A stretch of DNA of 64,000 nucleotides from CAYQJS01 sp964417895 (lineage in GTDB: Bacteria; Chloroflexota; UBA6077; SHYK01), in contig CAYQJS010000001.1 in the NCBI GenBank assembly GCA_964417895.1, positions 62,001 through 126,000 on the forward strand, in the 5' to 3' direction. Shown here in pieces: positions 8,221 through 17,219 of the stretch. The notes beneath the pieces are model-generated. The model did no database searches. It was not told where the DNA came from and was given only the letters and a program-made list of their open reading frames with translations. The position numbers and the translations under genes were made by a program. Position 1 is the first letter of the stretch. Each line of letters starts with the position of its first letter.

Positions 8221-9196
8221 GTGTGATCGCCACCTCACCGCCGCCTGCTACCTGTTGGTGGATGTAGCTCTCGATCGCTCGTCTCACCCACGTATGATCA
8301 CCAATGTCGTGGCGCAGGCGCAGCTCCAGTCCACCGATAGGAAGGAGGTTCTGCGGAGCGCGCGGGTCGCGCTCCGGGGTCGATGCGAAATAGGGCAGGT
8401 AAAGCGCCGTCTGGTTGGCAAGCGCGATGGCCTGCTCCAGGCCTATCTCGGCGGGCGTCTCGAGGCGCACGAGCCCGGCAAGAGGGTGGTCAATAGGCCG
8501 CACCGGCGCGAGGCGAAGGAACCATCCGAACAGCGGCCGCTGCTCCTCGATCTGGAAGAGCGGAGTGCGCTGCCCTGCCTCGAGCTGAGGCAGCAGCGCC
8601 ATTTGCGGAGGTGCTAGGTAGGTGAAATGGATAGTCTTGGTGTAGCCGACAACGGCAGTGCGCGGCGTGGGGAAGAGGCGTAGCCTCCCGTCGAGCACGA
8701 CGAGGGCATCGCCCTGGTCGACCATCGCCTGCCCAAGCTGCATCTCCAATGCGCGACGCCTGCTGTTGATCGCGTCTGCCACACCCTGGTAGCCCTGCCT
8801 GGTGGACCAGTGGGGCGTGAATGTCAGGTCCATTGTGCCGCAGGCGACGGACACCGGGTCGCCTGGAGCGCGGCCCGTCAGCGCGAGGGTGCGCTCAAGC
8901 CGGGTAGCGGAGACGACCGTCGACCCTGAGGCTGCGCGCACAGCTCCGACGCCGATAGAGGCAAAGGCGCCGTGCGCGAATCCCCCCTCAGACTCGGCCA
9001 GGACGTGCGCCTCAATGCGCTGCACGCCATCGACAAATACGATGCCCTCCGGCCGGGGCGTCTCAGGAGGCGCGATTGGCGCCCACTCAGAAGTCTCGAC
9101 GAATGGGTCCACGGCAACGCCTGGCCCTTCCGTCTCCTCGTCCATTTGGAGCGTGCTGCCGTACTCGGTGGCCCAGGGATCGATCCGCAGTCTCAA
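8213..9196 (-). CDS. nurA: NurA-domain nuclease
   Basis: 327 residues from TTG 9196, preceded by GAGGG; an ATG at 9142 is a possible alternative. It shows the NurA fold landmarks: the first acidic motif FVDGVQRIEA (about residues 50-59), the second LVVLDGRLRLF, VGYTKTIHF, and the C-terminal RLRHDIGDHTWVRRAIESYI. NurA is an Mn2+-dependent 5'-3' nuclease that works inside the HerA hexamer. It is the first gene of the four-gene resection operon and overlaps herA by eight bases. NurA diverges fast, so the call rests on these motifs plus the HerA/SbcD/SbcC neighbours. Confidence 0.8.
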   Translation of the reverse strand: MRLRIDPWATEYGSTLQMDEETEGPGVAVDPFVETSEWAPIAPPETPRPEGIVFVDGVQRIEAHVLAESEGGFAHGAFASIGVGAVRAASGSTVVSATRLERTLALTGRAPGDPVSVACGTMDLTFTPHWSTRQGYQGVADAINSRRRALEMQLGQAMVDQGDALVVLDGRLRLFPTPRTAVVGYTKTIHFTYLAPPQMALLPQLEAGQRTPLFQIEEQRPLFGWFLRLAPVRPIDHPLAGLVRLETPAEIGLEQAIALANQTALYLPYFASTPERDPRAPQNLLPIGGLELRLRHDIGDHTWVRRAIESYIHQQVAGGGEVAITRE

Positions 9197-9554
9197 AGGG
9201 CCCTCAATAGTACAGATGTTCCAGGCGGGGATTATACAGGCTGTCCGCTATAGGGGTTGACGACAGAGATTAGAGCATCTGAGGGCCCGTGGGCGGCTCG
9301 CCCACTCTAGCATCGCCCGGGTACCGGCACAACGCGGACGGGCCGAAACGGGCGTCACAAAGCCGACACACCTGAAAAAGCCGCCCATTTCCGTATCTCG
9401 CCCGCCACGGTATTCCGGTGCCGCGTGGCCAGGCCATGTGAGGCCTGCCGGTCGGCCGCGCGTCAGCCCGCGGAGTCCGGTCCGCCAGCAACCCGGGCCC
9501 CGGCGCTCAGCGGAAACACGCGACGGCGCGGTCACCCCAGCCCGGCAGCTCGAA
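9197..9554. other. Non-coding stretch between nurA and the DUF4337 fragment
   Basis: 358 bases without a convincing gene. Open frames here have no ribosome binding site and no recognisable protein sequence. It should contain the nurA promoter (minus strand), but no clear -35/-10 pair is visible. No strong hairpin or repeat was found. Confidence 0.5.
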
Positions 9555-9779
9555 CTATAAGAAGAGGCCGTAGAAGGCCCATGTGTCGACCACGAAGACA
9601 TTTGCGTTGAGTGCCTCCCTGGTAGCATTATCCCCACCAAGGCTGGCGACTGCGAGCATCATGGCAAGCATGGCGATAGCGATGGCCGCCCGCGTGCGGA
9701 ACCGATCCACGGCCCGGCGTTCAGCACGCTGCTCCTCAATAGACTCACCAATGCGGTCGGCAGCGTCTGGCGCATCCAT
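9555..9779 (-). pseudogene. DUF4337-like membrane protein, C-terminally truncated
   Basis: 74 residues from ATG 9779, preceded by GGGGAAGAGAG. It matches only the start of DUF4337 proteins: a charged amphipathic N-terminus (SIEEQRAERRAVDRFRTR), one transmembrane helix (AAIAIAMLAMMLAVASLGG) and the following NATREALNANVFVVDTWAFY. Family members normally run on for about 100 more residues with a second membrane pair; here a stop follows GLFL. No continuation was seen in the other frames downstream. It may be a decayed remnant or a functional short form. Confidence 0.5.
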
Positions 9780-9932
9780 TTCGCTCTCTTCCCCGGCAAT
9801 CCTGCGCAACAAGCACCGGCAACCGGTACGACGCCACGATTTTGCAGCACCGGGCGCGGGTTTGTAACGGGTGCTCTGCTGTCGCGTTACATAAGTAACC
9901 GGAGGAGCGCGCCGTCGGAACCACTCGCGGGG

Positions 9933-10472
9933 GATGACCCGGAGAGCGCCCTGGTCGCACGCGCGGTCGACGGCGATGAAGCTGCCTTTACACGGCTGTA
10001 CGGCGTGTATTACGACCGAATCTATCGCCACGTTTATTACCGCATCGGCCCGAACGACGCTGAGGATGTGACGCAGCAGGTGTTTTTTCAGGCGTGGCGG
10101 GCCTTCGGCAGATATCGACAGACCACGGCCCCGTTCGTCGCCTGGCTGTTCACGATCGCGCACAACGCCATAGTCAGCTTCTATCGTCGTAACAAAGGCG
10201 CCTATTCACTCGACGCAGATATTGTCGAGCGAGCAAGCGAGGACCGTGTGGAAGATCCGGTCGAGACAAGAATGGAGCACGAGCGGGCTCGCCGAGCGAT
10301 GGCTCAGCTTAAGCCGGAGCAGCAGCAGGTTCTCGCTATGCGTTTCTTGGAGGACCTCGCCCCTCGAGATATCAGCGCGGTCCTCGGTAAGAGCGAGGGT
10401 AGCGTGCGGGTTATCCAGCATCGCGCGCTCCAGGAGCTGCGCCGTCTGATGGAGCGGGAGGGCGCACCCTGA
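9933..10472 (+). CDS. ECF-type RNA polymerase sigma factor (start codon not identifiable)
   Basis: The coding frame is unmistakable from 9933 (DDPESALVARAVDGDEAAF, the usual ECF N-terminus). Then come region 2 (YYDRIYRHVYYRIG, AEDVTQQVFFQAW, FVAWLFTIAHNAIVSFYRR) and region 4 (LKPEQQQVLAMRFLEDL, DISAVLGKSEGSVRVIQHRAL). The only canonical in-frame start is GTG 10005, which would delete the first helices of region 2. Upstream the frame stays open without ATG, GTG or TTG back to 9780. A perfect GGAGGAG lies at 9901-9907 but is followed by no start codon in this frame. Either a non-standard start or a sequence error is likely. The stop overlaps the next ATG (TGATG), so the DUF5667 partner is coupled. 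Confidence 0.85.
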   Translation, partial: DDPESALVARAVDGDEAAFTRLYGVYYDRIYRHVYYRIGPNDAEDVTQQVFFQAWRAFGRYRQTTAPFVAWLFTIAHNAIVSFYRRNKGAYSLDADIVERASEDRVEDPVETRMEHERARRAMAQLKPEQQQVLAMRFLEDLAPRDISAVLGKSEGSVRVIQHRALQELRRLMEREGAP

Positions 10473-12094
10473 TGGACCCCCACGGCATGGAGGTCCTCGA
10501 CCGGTGCGTGGCCGATGTCCGCGCCGGACTCAAGAGCATCGATGAATGCCTCGCAGACCATCCCGACGAGGGCGATATGCTGGCGGCGCTACTGCCTGTC
10601 GCTCTCGCGATCGTTCCGTCGGATGTGTTTCCGGATCCTTCTCGCAAGCTGCAGGCCCGCTATCGATTCGTCGAGGCGCTGCACGGCCAAAGCTCGCGGC
10701 GACAACCCATCGGGTGGGGGTGGCTGGGCCGCCTGGCGCCAATGCCCCGGCAGGCAGTGGCCGCTGTGGTTGCCCTCGTCGTCACGGCGGCGTGTGGCGG
10801 CGCCGCGGTGTTTGCCGCTCAGGACGCCCAGCCGGACGACCTCCTTTACGGCTTGAAGACGGCGATCGAGCAGCAGCAGGTCGCTGCGGCACGCTCGCCG
10901 GAGGACCGAGCACAGACTCGTCTCTCCATCGCGGCCAGACGGCTCACCGAAGTCGAGCGGGCGCTCGACGCTGGCAAGCAGGATGTGGCTGTCGCCGCGG
11001 CCACCGCGTACTCAGAAACCCTTGATCGCGCTCTTCAAGACATCGACCAGGCCCAGAATGCCGGCCGGTCGGTCGACGACGTCATCAACGATCTGGAGAG
11101 GAGCCTGGCGCGGCAGCGGGCCGTGGCCGCAACGGCAGCTGAGGAGGGGGCCGCCGCGGCCGGGGCGGCTCTACAGAGCGCAAGTGAGGCGCCTGCTCGC
11201 GACCGTGGAAGGACGCGGCCGGGCGCAGCTCCGCCCACGGTATCGGCATCATCGGGATCTCCTAGCGGGGCACCCGTTGCCACCATCGGCCGCGCTGTTG
11301 CGCGAACGACGGCGGAGCCGCCTCGCCCGACGCCCACGCGAACGGCTGCCGAGATTGCTTCCGGGACCGAAGATGAGCCGAGGGACGAGCGGGGTCGCGA
11401 TACCTCCGGCCAGGATGCAGACCCAGACCGGAGTCGCTCGGAGCAACGGGACGAGCGTGAAGACCCGGTGCGCCGGCCATCGCCCGACGTACGAGGCGCC
11501 ACCGGCCGAACGCCCGCGGACAGCGGGACGACCCCTGGCACTGAGGGGCCACCGGACGATGGTGGACGGAGTCGGCGCGACTCCGACGATGATAGCGACA
11601 CCCTCGGGCGTGCGCGGCCCACCATGACACCGGGGCGCCCCGACGACCCGGGCCGGGACCTCGGTACCGGACAGCCGAGCTCTTCTCGTCAGGACCGGAG
11701 CGCATCCTCAGACGAGCGGGACGACCGTGACGCGGACACCAGATCGGAGGACCCGAGCCGCGGCGGCCGCCCGACGACCACAGCCACGCCGACCGCTAGG
11801 CCAACGGCGATTATTCCCGAACAGGACCGGCGTGGCCAACGGGACGTCGACACAGACGCCGACACCGGATCGGAGGAATCAAACCGCGGCGGCCGGCAGC
11901 CGGTGGCACCGACCCGGACGCCCACGCCGACGGGGACGTTGACCGCGACGCCGACGCCGAGGATCCCCGACCAGGACCGGCGCGGAGAACGCGAAGCCCC
12001 GCGCGTGGAAACGCCCGGCAGGAGCAACGGATCGGACCGCTCCGACCAACGCGCGGGCGACGACGACGAGGATCGCTCGAACGTCCGCCGTTAA
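10472..12094 (+). CDS. DUF5667 protein, predicted membrane-anchored partner of the ECF sigma factor
   Basis: 540 residues. An N-terminal cytoplasmic part (about 1-85) includes a helical segment ECLADHPDEGDMLAALLPVA. One transmembrane helix follows at about 91-113 (AVAAVVALVVTAACGGAAVF). Then comes the DUF5667 core, LLYGLKTAIEQQQVAAARSP, with RRLTEVERALDAGKQ. From about residue 235 the protein is a long Arg/Asp/Pro/Thr disordered tail with repeated blocks such as PEQDRRGQRDVDTD and PDQDRRGEREAP. DUF5667 genes commonly follow ECF sigma factors in Chloroflexota; an anti-sigma or surface-sensing role is inferred, not shown. The ATG overlaps the sigma factor stop by one base. Confidence 0.75.
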   Translation: MDPHGMEVLDRCVADVRAGLKSIDECLADHPDEGDMLAALLPVALAIVPSDVFPDPSRKLQARYRFVEALHGQSSRRQPIGWGWLGRLAPMPRQAVAAVVALVVTAACGGAAVFAAQDAQPDDLLYGLKTAIEQQQVAAARSPEDRAQTRLSIAARRLTEVERALDAGKQDVAVAAATAYSETLDRALQDIDQAQNAGRSVDDVINDLERSLARQRAVAATAAEEGAAAAGAALQSASEAPARDRGRTRPGAAPPTVSASSGSPSGAPVATIGRAVARTTAEPPRPTPTRTAAEIASGTEDEPRDERGRDTSGQDADPDRSRSEQRDEREDPVRRPSPDVRGATGRTPADSGTTPGTEGPPDDGGRSRRDSDDDSDTLGRARPTMTPGRPDDPGRDLGTGQPSSSRQDRSASSDERDDRDADTRSEDPSRGGRPTTTATPTARPTAIIPEQDRRGQRDVDTDADTGSEESNRGGRQPVAPTRTPTPTGTLTATPTPRIPDQDRRGEREAPRVETPGRSNGSDRSDQRAGDDDEDRSNVRR

Positions 12095-12201
12095 AACTGC
12101 CGCGAGCGACCCCCATCCTCTGCTAGAGCGCTCGGGGGAGGGCGCACCTCACGCGCTATTCATGCACCCTATGGATCGCGGGGCCCGGATTCCTCGCCGC
12201 G

Positions 12202-13371
12202 TTACTCGACGTACTCGCGGAACTGTCGCATGAACGGGGCGGCGGTCCGCAGCTTTCGTAGAGCTTCTGCCTCGATCTGGCGGGCCCGCTCTCGGCTGAT
12301 ATCCAGCTCATCGCCGACCTCGCCCAAGGTGCGCGCCTGGCCATCGTCCAGCCCAAAGCGCATGCGCAGCACCTGCGCCTCGCGGGATGTGAGGTGACGG
12401 TCCAGCGCCTTGCCCAGCGTGTGGGCAAGCACCTCCTCTTCCGCTTCGTCGGCGGGGGCGCGCGCCGCCGCGTCCGCCACCAGGTCGGCCAGGGTGGATT
12501 CCTCCTCCTCGCCGATGGGCGTTTCGAGCGAGATGGGGACCTTCGCGGCGCGAAACGCCTCCCGCACCTTCTCGGCCTCAATGCCGAGTCGCTCGCCGAT
12601 CTCGGCGGCGGTCGGCTCCCGACCCATCTCCTGGTGGAGCTCGCGGGCCGTGTTGTACAGACGAGTCAGTTGCTCGATGATGTGAACCGGCAGCCTGATG
12701 GTGCGCGCCTGATCCGCTACGGCTCGGCTGATCGCCTGGCGGATCCACCAGTACGCGTACGTTGAGAAGCGGAAGCCCCTGCGCCAATCGTATTTCTCGA
12801 CGCCGCGCTGCAAGCCGATGTTTCCCTCCTGGATCAGGTCGAGGAACAAGAGGCCGCGGCCCATGTACTTGCGCGCGACGGATACGACCAGACGGAGGTT
12901 CGACTCCACAAGACGCTTGCGCGCCGCCTCCCCGATGCGCACAGCCTCCTCGAGGCGCTCGCGCTCGGTCCGATCCTCGACTCCCAGGTCGAGCTTCTCC
13001 TTCGCCTCTTCACCCGCCTCCCGCTCCTTGGCGAGCTGGACCTCCTCGTCAGCCGTCAACAGCGGTCTCTGGCTGATCTCCCTGAGGTACAGGGCGGCGG
13101 GGCTATCCGGGGCCAGCTCCTCGGCGGGAGGAGGGACAGGCGCAACGCCGAACGCCGCGGGGCCCTCTTCGGCCAGCGCGGTGAGGTCCTCCCACGGATC
13201 GCCAGTGTTCTGTACTAGCTCAACTCCAGCTTCACGCACGAACGCTCTCGCCTCATCTATATCTATCGGAGACCTGGATGCGAGGCACAGCACTTCATCC
13301 AGGGTGATCCACCCTCGCTCGCGAGCCGCTTCGAGGGATTTCGGACCACCAGAATCAGATTGCTCGTCCAC
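12202..13371 (-). CDS. rpoD: RNA polymerase sigma factor, RpoD/SigA type
   Basis: 389 residues from GTG 13371 with AGAGGT eight bases upstream. Region 1.2 is SPAALYLREISQRPLLTADE and region 2 is NLRLVVSVARKYMGRGLLFL, LIQEGNIGLQRGVEKYDWRR and STYAYWWIRQAISRAVADQA. Region 3 is VHIIEQLTRLYNTARELHQE, and region 4 includes LTSREAQVLRMRFGLDDG and the recognition helix of DISRERARQIEAEALRKLR. It lacks the large region 1.1/non-conserved insert of proteobacterial RpoD, as is usual outside that phylum. As a primary-type sigma it directs housekeeping promoters, or it is a close group-2 paralogue. A TATGAT-like element lies upstream near 13399-13404. It converges with the DUF5667 gene. Confidence 0.9.
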   Translation of the reverse strand: MDEQSDSGGPKSLEAARERGWITLDEVLCLASRSPIDIDEARAFVREAGVELVQNTGDPWEDLTALAEEGPAAFGVAPVPPPAEELAPDSPAALYLREISQRPLLTADEEVQLAKEREAGEEAKEKLDLGVEDRTERERLEEAVRIGEAARKRLVESNLRLVVSVARKYMGRGLLFLDLIQEGNIGLQRGVEKYDWRRGFRFSTYAYWWIRQAISRAVADQARTIRLPVHIIEQLTRLYNTARELHQEMGREPTAAEIGERLGIEAEKVREAFRAAKVPISLETPIGEEEESTLADLVADAAARAPADEAEEEVLAHTLGKALDRHLTSREAQVLRMRFGLDDGQARTLGEVGDELDISRERARQIEAEALRKLRTAAPFMRQFREYVE

Positions 13372-13421
13372 GGCCGGAACCTCTAGGTCTCCCTCTTAAT
13401 CATAACGGAGATGGACCCTTT

Positions 13422-13985
13422 TTATTCCCCACTTTCGGAGGGGCTTTTAGTCGCAGTGAGGGCCCAATCAGTGAAGAAGATGCGGCGCAAGCGATCAAGA
13501 TCGTCGTCGAACACCGCCGCGCGGTCTTCGCGAGACATCTCGGCGATGTGGGCGTCCGCGGCGCGCAGACGCGCTGCCAGAGCTTGGGCCAGTCGATAGA
13601 TGATCCGACATGCGGATGCAGCGGCGGTGCCCATCATCGCTCGGAGCGCGTCGTCCGGGAAGCGCAACAGGACGGTGGGTGTGGTCGTGCGGGCCGAGGC
13701 GGACCGCAGGCCGCCTACGAAGAGGCTGGTCTCACCGACGACGTTCCCACGCCCCATGTGGGCGACCAGATGCTCGCGCCCGCCTCCCACCAGGACGTGG
13801 ATGTCGAGGCTACCCGTGAGGACGACAAACAAAGCGTCGGCCGGATCACCCTGGTTGAACAGCGTCGCCTCTGCGCCTAGCTCGACGCGCTGGGCAAGCG
13901 GCCGCAGCGCGTCCAGGTCTGATTCGGGAAGATCGGCGAACACGGAGATCTGCCCGAGCTCGGCTACGTCGAGGTTCGCGGCCAC
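13422..13985 (-). CDS. Cyclic-nucleotide-binding domain protein
   Basis: 187 residues from GTG 13985, with AAGGAGTG eight bases upstream. A cNMP-binding (Crp-like) domain spans about residues 10-125: FADLPESDLDALRPLAQRV, ATLFNQGDPADALFVVLTGS, then GRGNVVGETSLFVGGLRSAS in the phosphate-binding cassette position. The rest is helical and contains no helix-turn-helix, so this is not a CRP-type transcription factor. It starts four bases after the gdhA stop, so the two are probably co-transcribed, suggesting nucleotide-responsive control of a partner rather than of DNA. The ligand is unknown. Confidence 0.75.
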   Translation of the reverse strand: MAANLDVAELGQISVFADLPESDLDALRPLAQRVELGAEATLFNQGDPADALFVVLTGSLDIHVLVGGGREHLVAHMGRGNVVGETSLFVGGLRSASARTTTPTVLLRFPDDALRAMMGTAAASACRIIYRLAQALAARLRAADAHIAEMSREDRAAVFDDDLDRLRRIFFTDWALTATKSPSESGE

Positions 13986-13989
13986 GCGT

Positions 13990-15219
13990 TCACACTCCTT
14001 GGAGGACGGCGGCGCGCCCCACGCGCCCGATGGCGATGATGTAGGCGGCGGTACGCAGGTCGAGTCCCCGTTCCTGAGCGAGGTCCGCGACGGCGCGGTA
14101 GGCTGCCCTCATCGTCTGGCTCAGATGGGCGTGCACATGCTCGAGCGTCCACGTTACGTGCTGCAGGTTTTGCACCCACTCCAGGTAGGAGACGGTGACG
14201 CCGCCGGCGTTGGCAAGGATGTCAGGGATTACCGTGACGCCTTGTGCGGCGAAGGCCTCGTCCGCCTCAGGCGTCGTCGGGCCATTCGCGGCTTCGACAA
14301 TCATACTGGCCTCAACCGTTCTGGCAGAAGCCGCATCGAAGACATCTTCCAGGGCCGCCGGCACTAGCACGTCGCACCGGATCGCCAGCAATTCCTGATT
14401 GCTGATGGGCGCTCCACCGGGGAAGTCGGCGACCCGGCCGCCACGCCTGGCGTACTCCACCAGGGCCGTCACGTCGAGCCCGGCGGGGTCGGCTCGCCCG
14501 CCCCGGGACCCGCTAACCGCAACGACGCGCCCTCCCCGGTCGTGCACGCAGCGGGCCAGGTTCGAGCCGACATTCCCAAACCCCTGGATGGCGAAGCTGC
14601 TGTCCTGAATGGTGCGGCGGGTGTCCTGGAGCGCTTCCTCGATGATGTACACGGCACCCAGCCCCGTAGCCTCCTCGCGGCCGGGCGACCCGTGGAGCTC
14701 TAATGGCTTCCCCGTTACGACGGCGGGGCTGAAGCCGTGGATTCGCGAGTACTCGCTCATGATCCAGGCCATCACTTCAGCGTTGGTGTTGACGTCCGGC
14801 GCCGGGATGTCCAGCTGAGGGCCGATCACGTCGTGAATCTTCTGGACAAACTTGCGCGTCAGCCGTTCCAGCTCGCCAGGGGACAGCGTTGCTGGATCGC
14901 AGGAGATCCCCCCCTTCGCTCCTCCGTACGGAAGGTCGACGACGGCTGTCTTCCACGTCATCAGGGAGGCCAGGCCCGCCGCGTCTTCCATGTCCACGCT
15001 CGGGTGGTACCGAAGGCCTCCCTTCATCGGGCCGCGCGCGCTGTTGTGCTGGACGCGGTAGCCAGTGAATGTGGCCAGCTGGCCGCTGTCGCGCTGGATC
15101 GTGAGGTTGACCTTTATCTCGCGCTCCGGATTGACGAGCACAGCGCGGATGCGCTCGTCGAGCCCCATCACCCCGGCGGCGCGGTCGAAGTAATGCTGTG
15201 CGGACGTGAGGACGCTCAT
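13990..15219 (-). CDS. gdhA: Glutamate dehydrogenase (Glu/Leu/Phe/Val family)
   Basis: 409 residues, the typical length of the short hexameric enzymes. It interconverts glutamate and 2-oxoglutarate plus ammonia. Visible are the substrate-binding KGGLRYHPSVDMEDAAGLAS, the active-site lysine region DLPYGGAKGGI, and IPAPDVNTNAEVMAWIMSEY. The Rossmann coenzyme loop is IQGFGNVGSNLA. ANGPTTPEADE and ILANAGGVTVSYLEWVQN complete the family pattern. ATG 15219 is the start. The cyclic-nucleotide-binding gene follows four bases later. Coenzyme preference cannot be read with confidence from this sequence. Confidence 0.93.
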   Translation of the reverse strand: MSVLTSAQHYFDRAAGVMGLDERIRAVLVNPEREIKVNLTIQRDSGQLATFTGYRVQHNSARGPMKGGLRYHPSVDMEDAAGLASLMTWKTAVVDLPYGGAKGGISCDPATLSPGELERLTRKFVQKIHDVIGPQLDIPAPDVNTNAEVMAWIMSEYSRIHGFSPAVVTGKPLELHGSPGREEATGLGAVYIIEEALQDTRRTIQDSSFAIQGFGNVGSNLARCVHDRGGRVVAVSGSRGGRADPAGLDVTALVEYARRGGRVADFPGGAPISNQELLAIRCDVLVPAALEDVFDAASARTVEASMIVEAANGPTTPEADEAFAAQGVTVIPDILANAGGVTVSYLEWVQNLQHVTWTLEHVHAHLSQTMRAAYRAVADLAQERGLDLRTAAYIIAIGRVGRAAVLQGV

Positions 15220-15275
15220 TCAGTCAGTCTCGCGGCCCCCAAGTCTCAGATCGTTCGCGAAGCGCCGAATGTCGA

Positions 15276-16997
15276 CTATCCGGGCGTGATCTCCCACGCA
15301 AAGATATTCCACGAGATGCCCTGCTGAGGGCCGTAGTTGCCGACGGGCCCCTTGACCGTGTTCCTGGCCAAGATCACCTCCACGTCGTAGTAAAGCGGCC
15401 CGATCCCGACGATCTCCGTCATGCGCCTGTGCAGGTCGACTGTGGCGCGCTGGCGCTCCCCGGCGTCGAACGATGTGAGGACGACACCGTGCAGGCGGTC
15501 CACCTCGGCATCGCGGAAGCTCCCACGATTGGGGCCCTGCCAGCGGGCCTCCGGCGTGGGCACCAGCGCGGAGGTGAACACGAAATTGTCCGGCGAGATG
15601 GAGCGCGCCGTGGTCTCCAGCGCTGGGAAGCTGGTCCGCAGCTCATTGTCGCGCTGCCGAGCCGAGGGGATCAGGAAGATGCTCGAATTGATGCCGACGG
15701 CCTTGAAGTTGTCCGCGAGGATCGCGGCCTCAGCGTCTCCGGTTCCGCCGGCCGTGGTCCAGACCTCGATGTCCAGCGTCTGGCCGGCCGGTCCTATGAC
15801 TGGCCCATCTGGCTGAGCCCGTCGCCAGCCCGCGTCGGCCAGCAGGTTGGATGCCCGCCCACGGTCGAACGGATATCGGGTGATGACCCGGTCGGTTTCC
15901 GCGAAGCCGGGCTCAGACGGCGCCATGAACATGTGGGCCGGCGAGCCGAGGCCGTAGTTCAGCGCCTCCACCAGCCCCTCCCGATCGACGGCATGCAGTA
16001 GCGCCTGCCGGACCCGGGCGTCGGTCACCGCCCGCTGCCAGTTGGCGACCTCGCGGAACTGGAACGCCATGTAGCGCAACCGCACTTCCCAGGTCTTCAG
16101 GTAGCCCTGGCCGCGCGCGACCCACTGGTCACGGGCGACAGCCGCCTCCGCCGCCCGCACACCGGGCGACGTGATGACGTCGACCTCACCCGACAGGAGG
16201 TTGGCGAGCAGCGTGTTCGGGTCCGAGATGAAGCGGATGTCCACCGCCTCCAGCCGCGGCGGTCCCATAAACCACTCTGTGTTCGCCCGGGCGAAGAGTC
16301 CAGCGCCCGGATTCCAGCGTTCGATGCGAAACGGGCCCGTCCCAACGTAGGCGGTGGTCCACTCTTCCCCGAAAATGAAGTTCGGCTTGTTGACTCGGTA
16401 CTTCTCCTCGAAGATGTGTCGTGGCAAGGGATCGAGCTGCTGGTAACCGAGGACGTTGGCATTGATGTACGGCTCTCTCCAGCGAATGACGAGAGTACGG
16501 TCGTCCTGGGCCTCGACCGCGGCCATCAGTGTCTCGGGCCGGCGATCGCGGACCGGCATGTCGGGATCCAGGTACACCTGGAAGGCGAAGGCGAAGTCGT
16601 GGGCAGAGAGGGGCGCCCCATCGTGCCAGCGCACATTCTCCCTGAGCCGGTAGGTTGTCACCATCGTCCCGTCGGCGTTGACCACCCAGTCGCCGCGCTC
16701 TTGTGATGGGATGTCGCGCGCCAACATGGGATGGACGATGCCGCTGAAGTCGTAGTAGGTGAGGAATGAGTTGAAGACCCAGTTGAACTCGTTGAGCCCA
16801 GACCCGGAAGCGAACTTGGGCGCGAGGATCTCAGGCTCCGTCGGCCAGGCGATTCGAAGGGTGCCCGTCGGTCTCTGCTGCCCCTGGGACGCGGGTGCGC
16901 CGGGCTCGCCGGGTTTGGCACTGGGCTGGGCGCAGGCCCCCAGCATGCTACTGGCGACGACGACCAGCGAGAGCAAGCGAAGCGAACGAGCACGCAT
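15276..16997 (-). CDS. ABC-transporter substrate-binding lipoprotein, family 5 (peptide type)
   Basis: 573 residues with a Sec/lipoprotein signal: positively charged start, hydrophobic core and lipobox LGAC at about residues 19-22. The mature part is a SBP_bac_5 protein with GTLRIAWPTEPEILAPKFA, ENVRWHDGAPLSAHDFAFAF, VRQALLHAVDREGLVEALNY and PFDRGRASNLLADAGWRR. Family members bind oligopeptides, nickel chelates or glycosides outside the membrane. No permease or ATPase gene is adjacent, so the transporter partner lies elsewhere or is shared with the two similar proteins at 50263-52011 and 57730-59484. Its start carries AGAGGT upstream. Confidence 0.88.
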   Translation of the reverse strand: MRARSLRLLSLVVVASSMLGACAQPSAKPGEPGAPASQGQQRPTGTLRIAWPTEPEILAPKFASGSGLNEFNWVFNSFLTYYDFSGIVHPMLARDIPSQERGDWVVNADGTMVTTYRLRENVRWHDGAPLSAHDFAFAFQVYLDPDMPVRDRRPETLMAAVEAQDDRTLVIRWREPYINANVLGYQQLDPLPRHIFEEKYRVNKPNFIFGEEWTTAYVGTGPFRIERWNPGAGLFARANTEWFMGPPRLEAVDIRFISDPNTLLANLLSGEVDVITSPGVRAAEAAVARDQWVARGQGYLKTWEVRLRYMAFQFREVANWQRAVTDARVRQALLHAVDREGLVEALNYGLGSPAHMFMAPSEPGFAETDRVITRYPFDRGRASNLLADAGWRRAQPDGPVIGPAGQTLDIEVWTTAGGTGDAEAAILADNFKAVGINSSIFLIPSARQRDNELRTSFPALETTARSISPDNFVFTSALVPTPEARWQGPNRGSFRDAEVDRLHGVVLTSFDAGERQRATVDLHRRMTEIVGIGPLYYDVEVILARNTVKGPVGNYGPQQGISWNIFAWEITPG

Positions 16998-17219
16998 AGC
17001 GGGAACCTCTCTCTTTGACGCTATCAGTCCGACGAGCCGAAAGAGTCCGCCTCCGGCGATTCCTCGGGATCAGGGATTCCTCGCGACGGCTCAGAGCGAC
17101 AACGTCAGGTCCTGAACGAGTATAGCGGGCGGTGGCTCCGCCTCCGCGTCGTTGGCCTTTAACAACCGCCTGAGTGGAGTAAACTTGCGGACATTCCACC
17201 GGGTGCAAATGGAGTCGAA

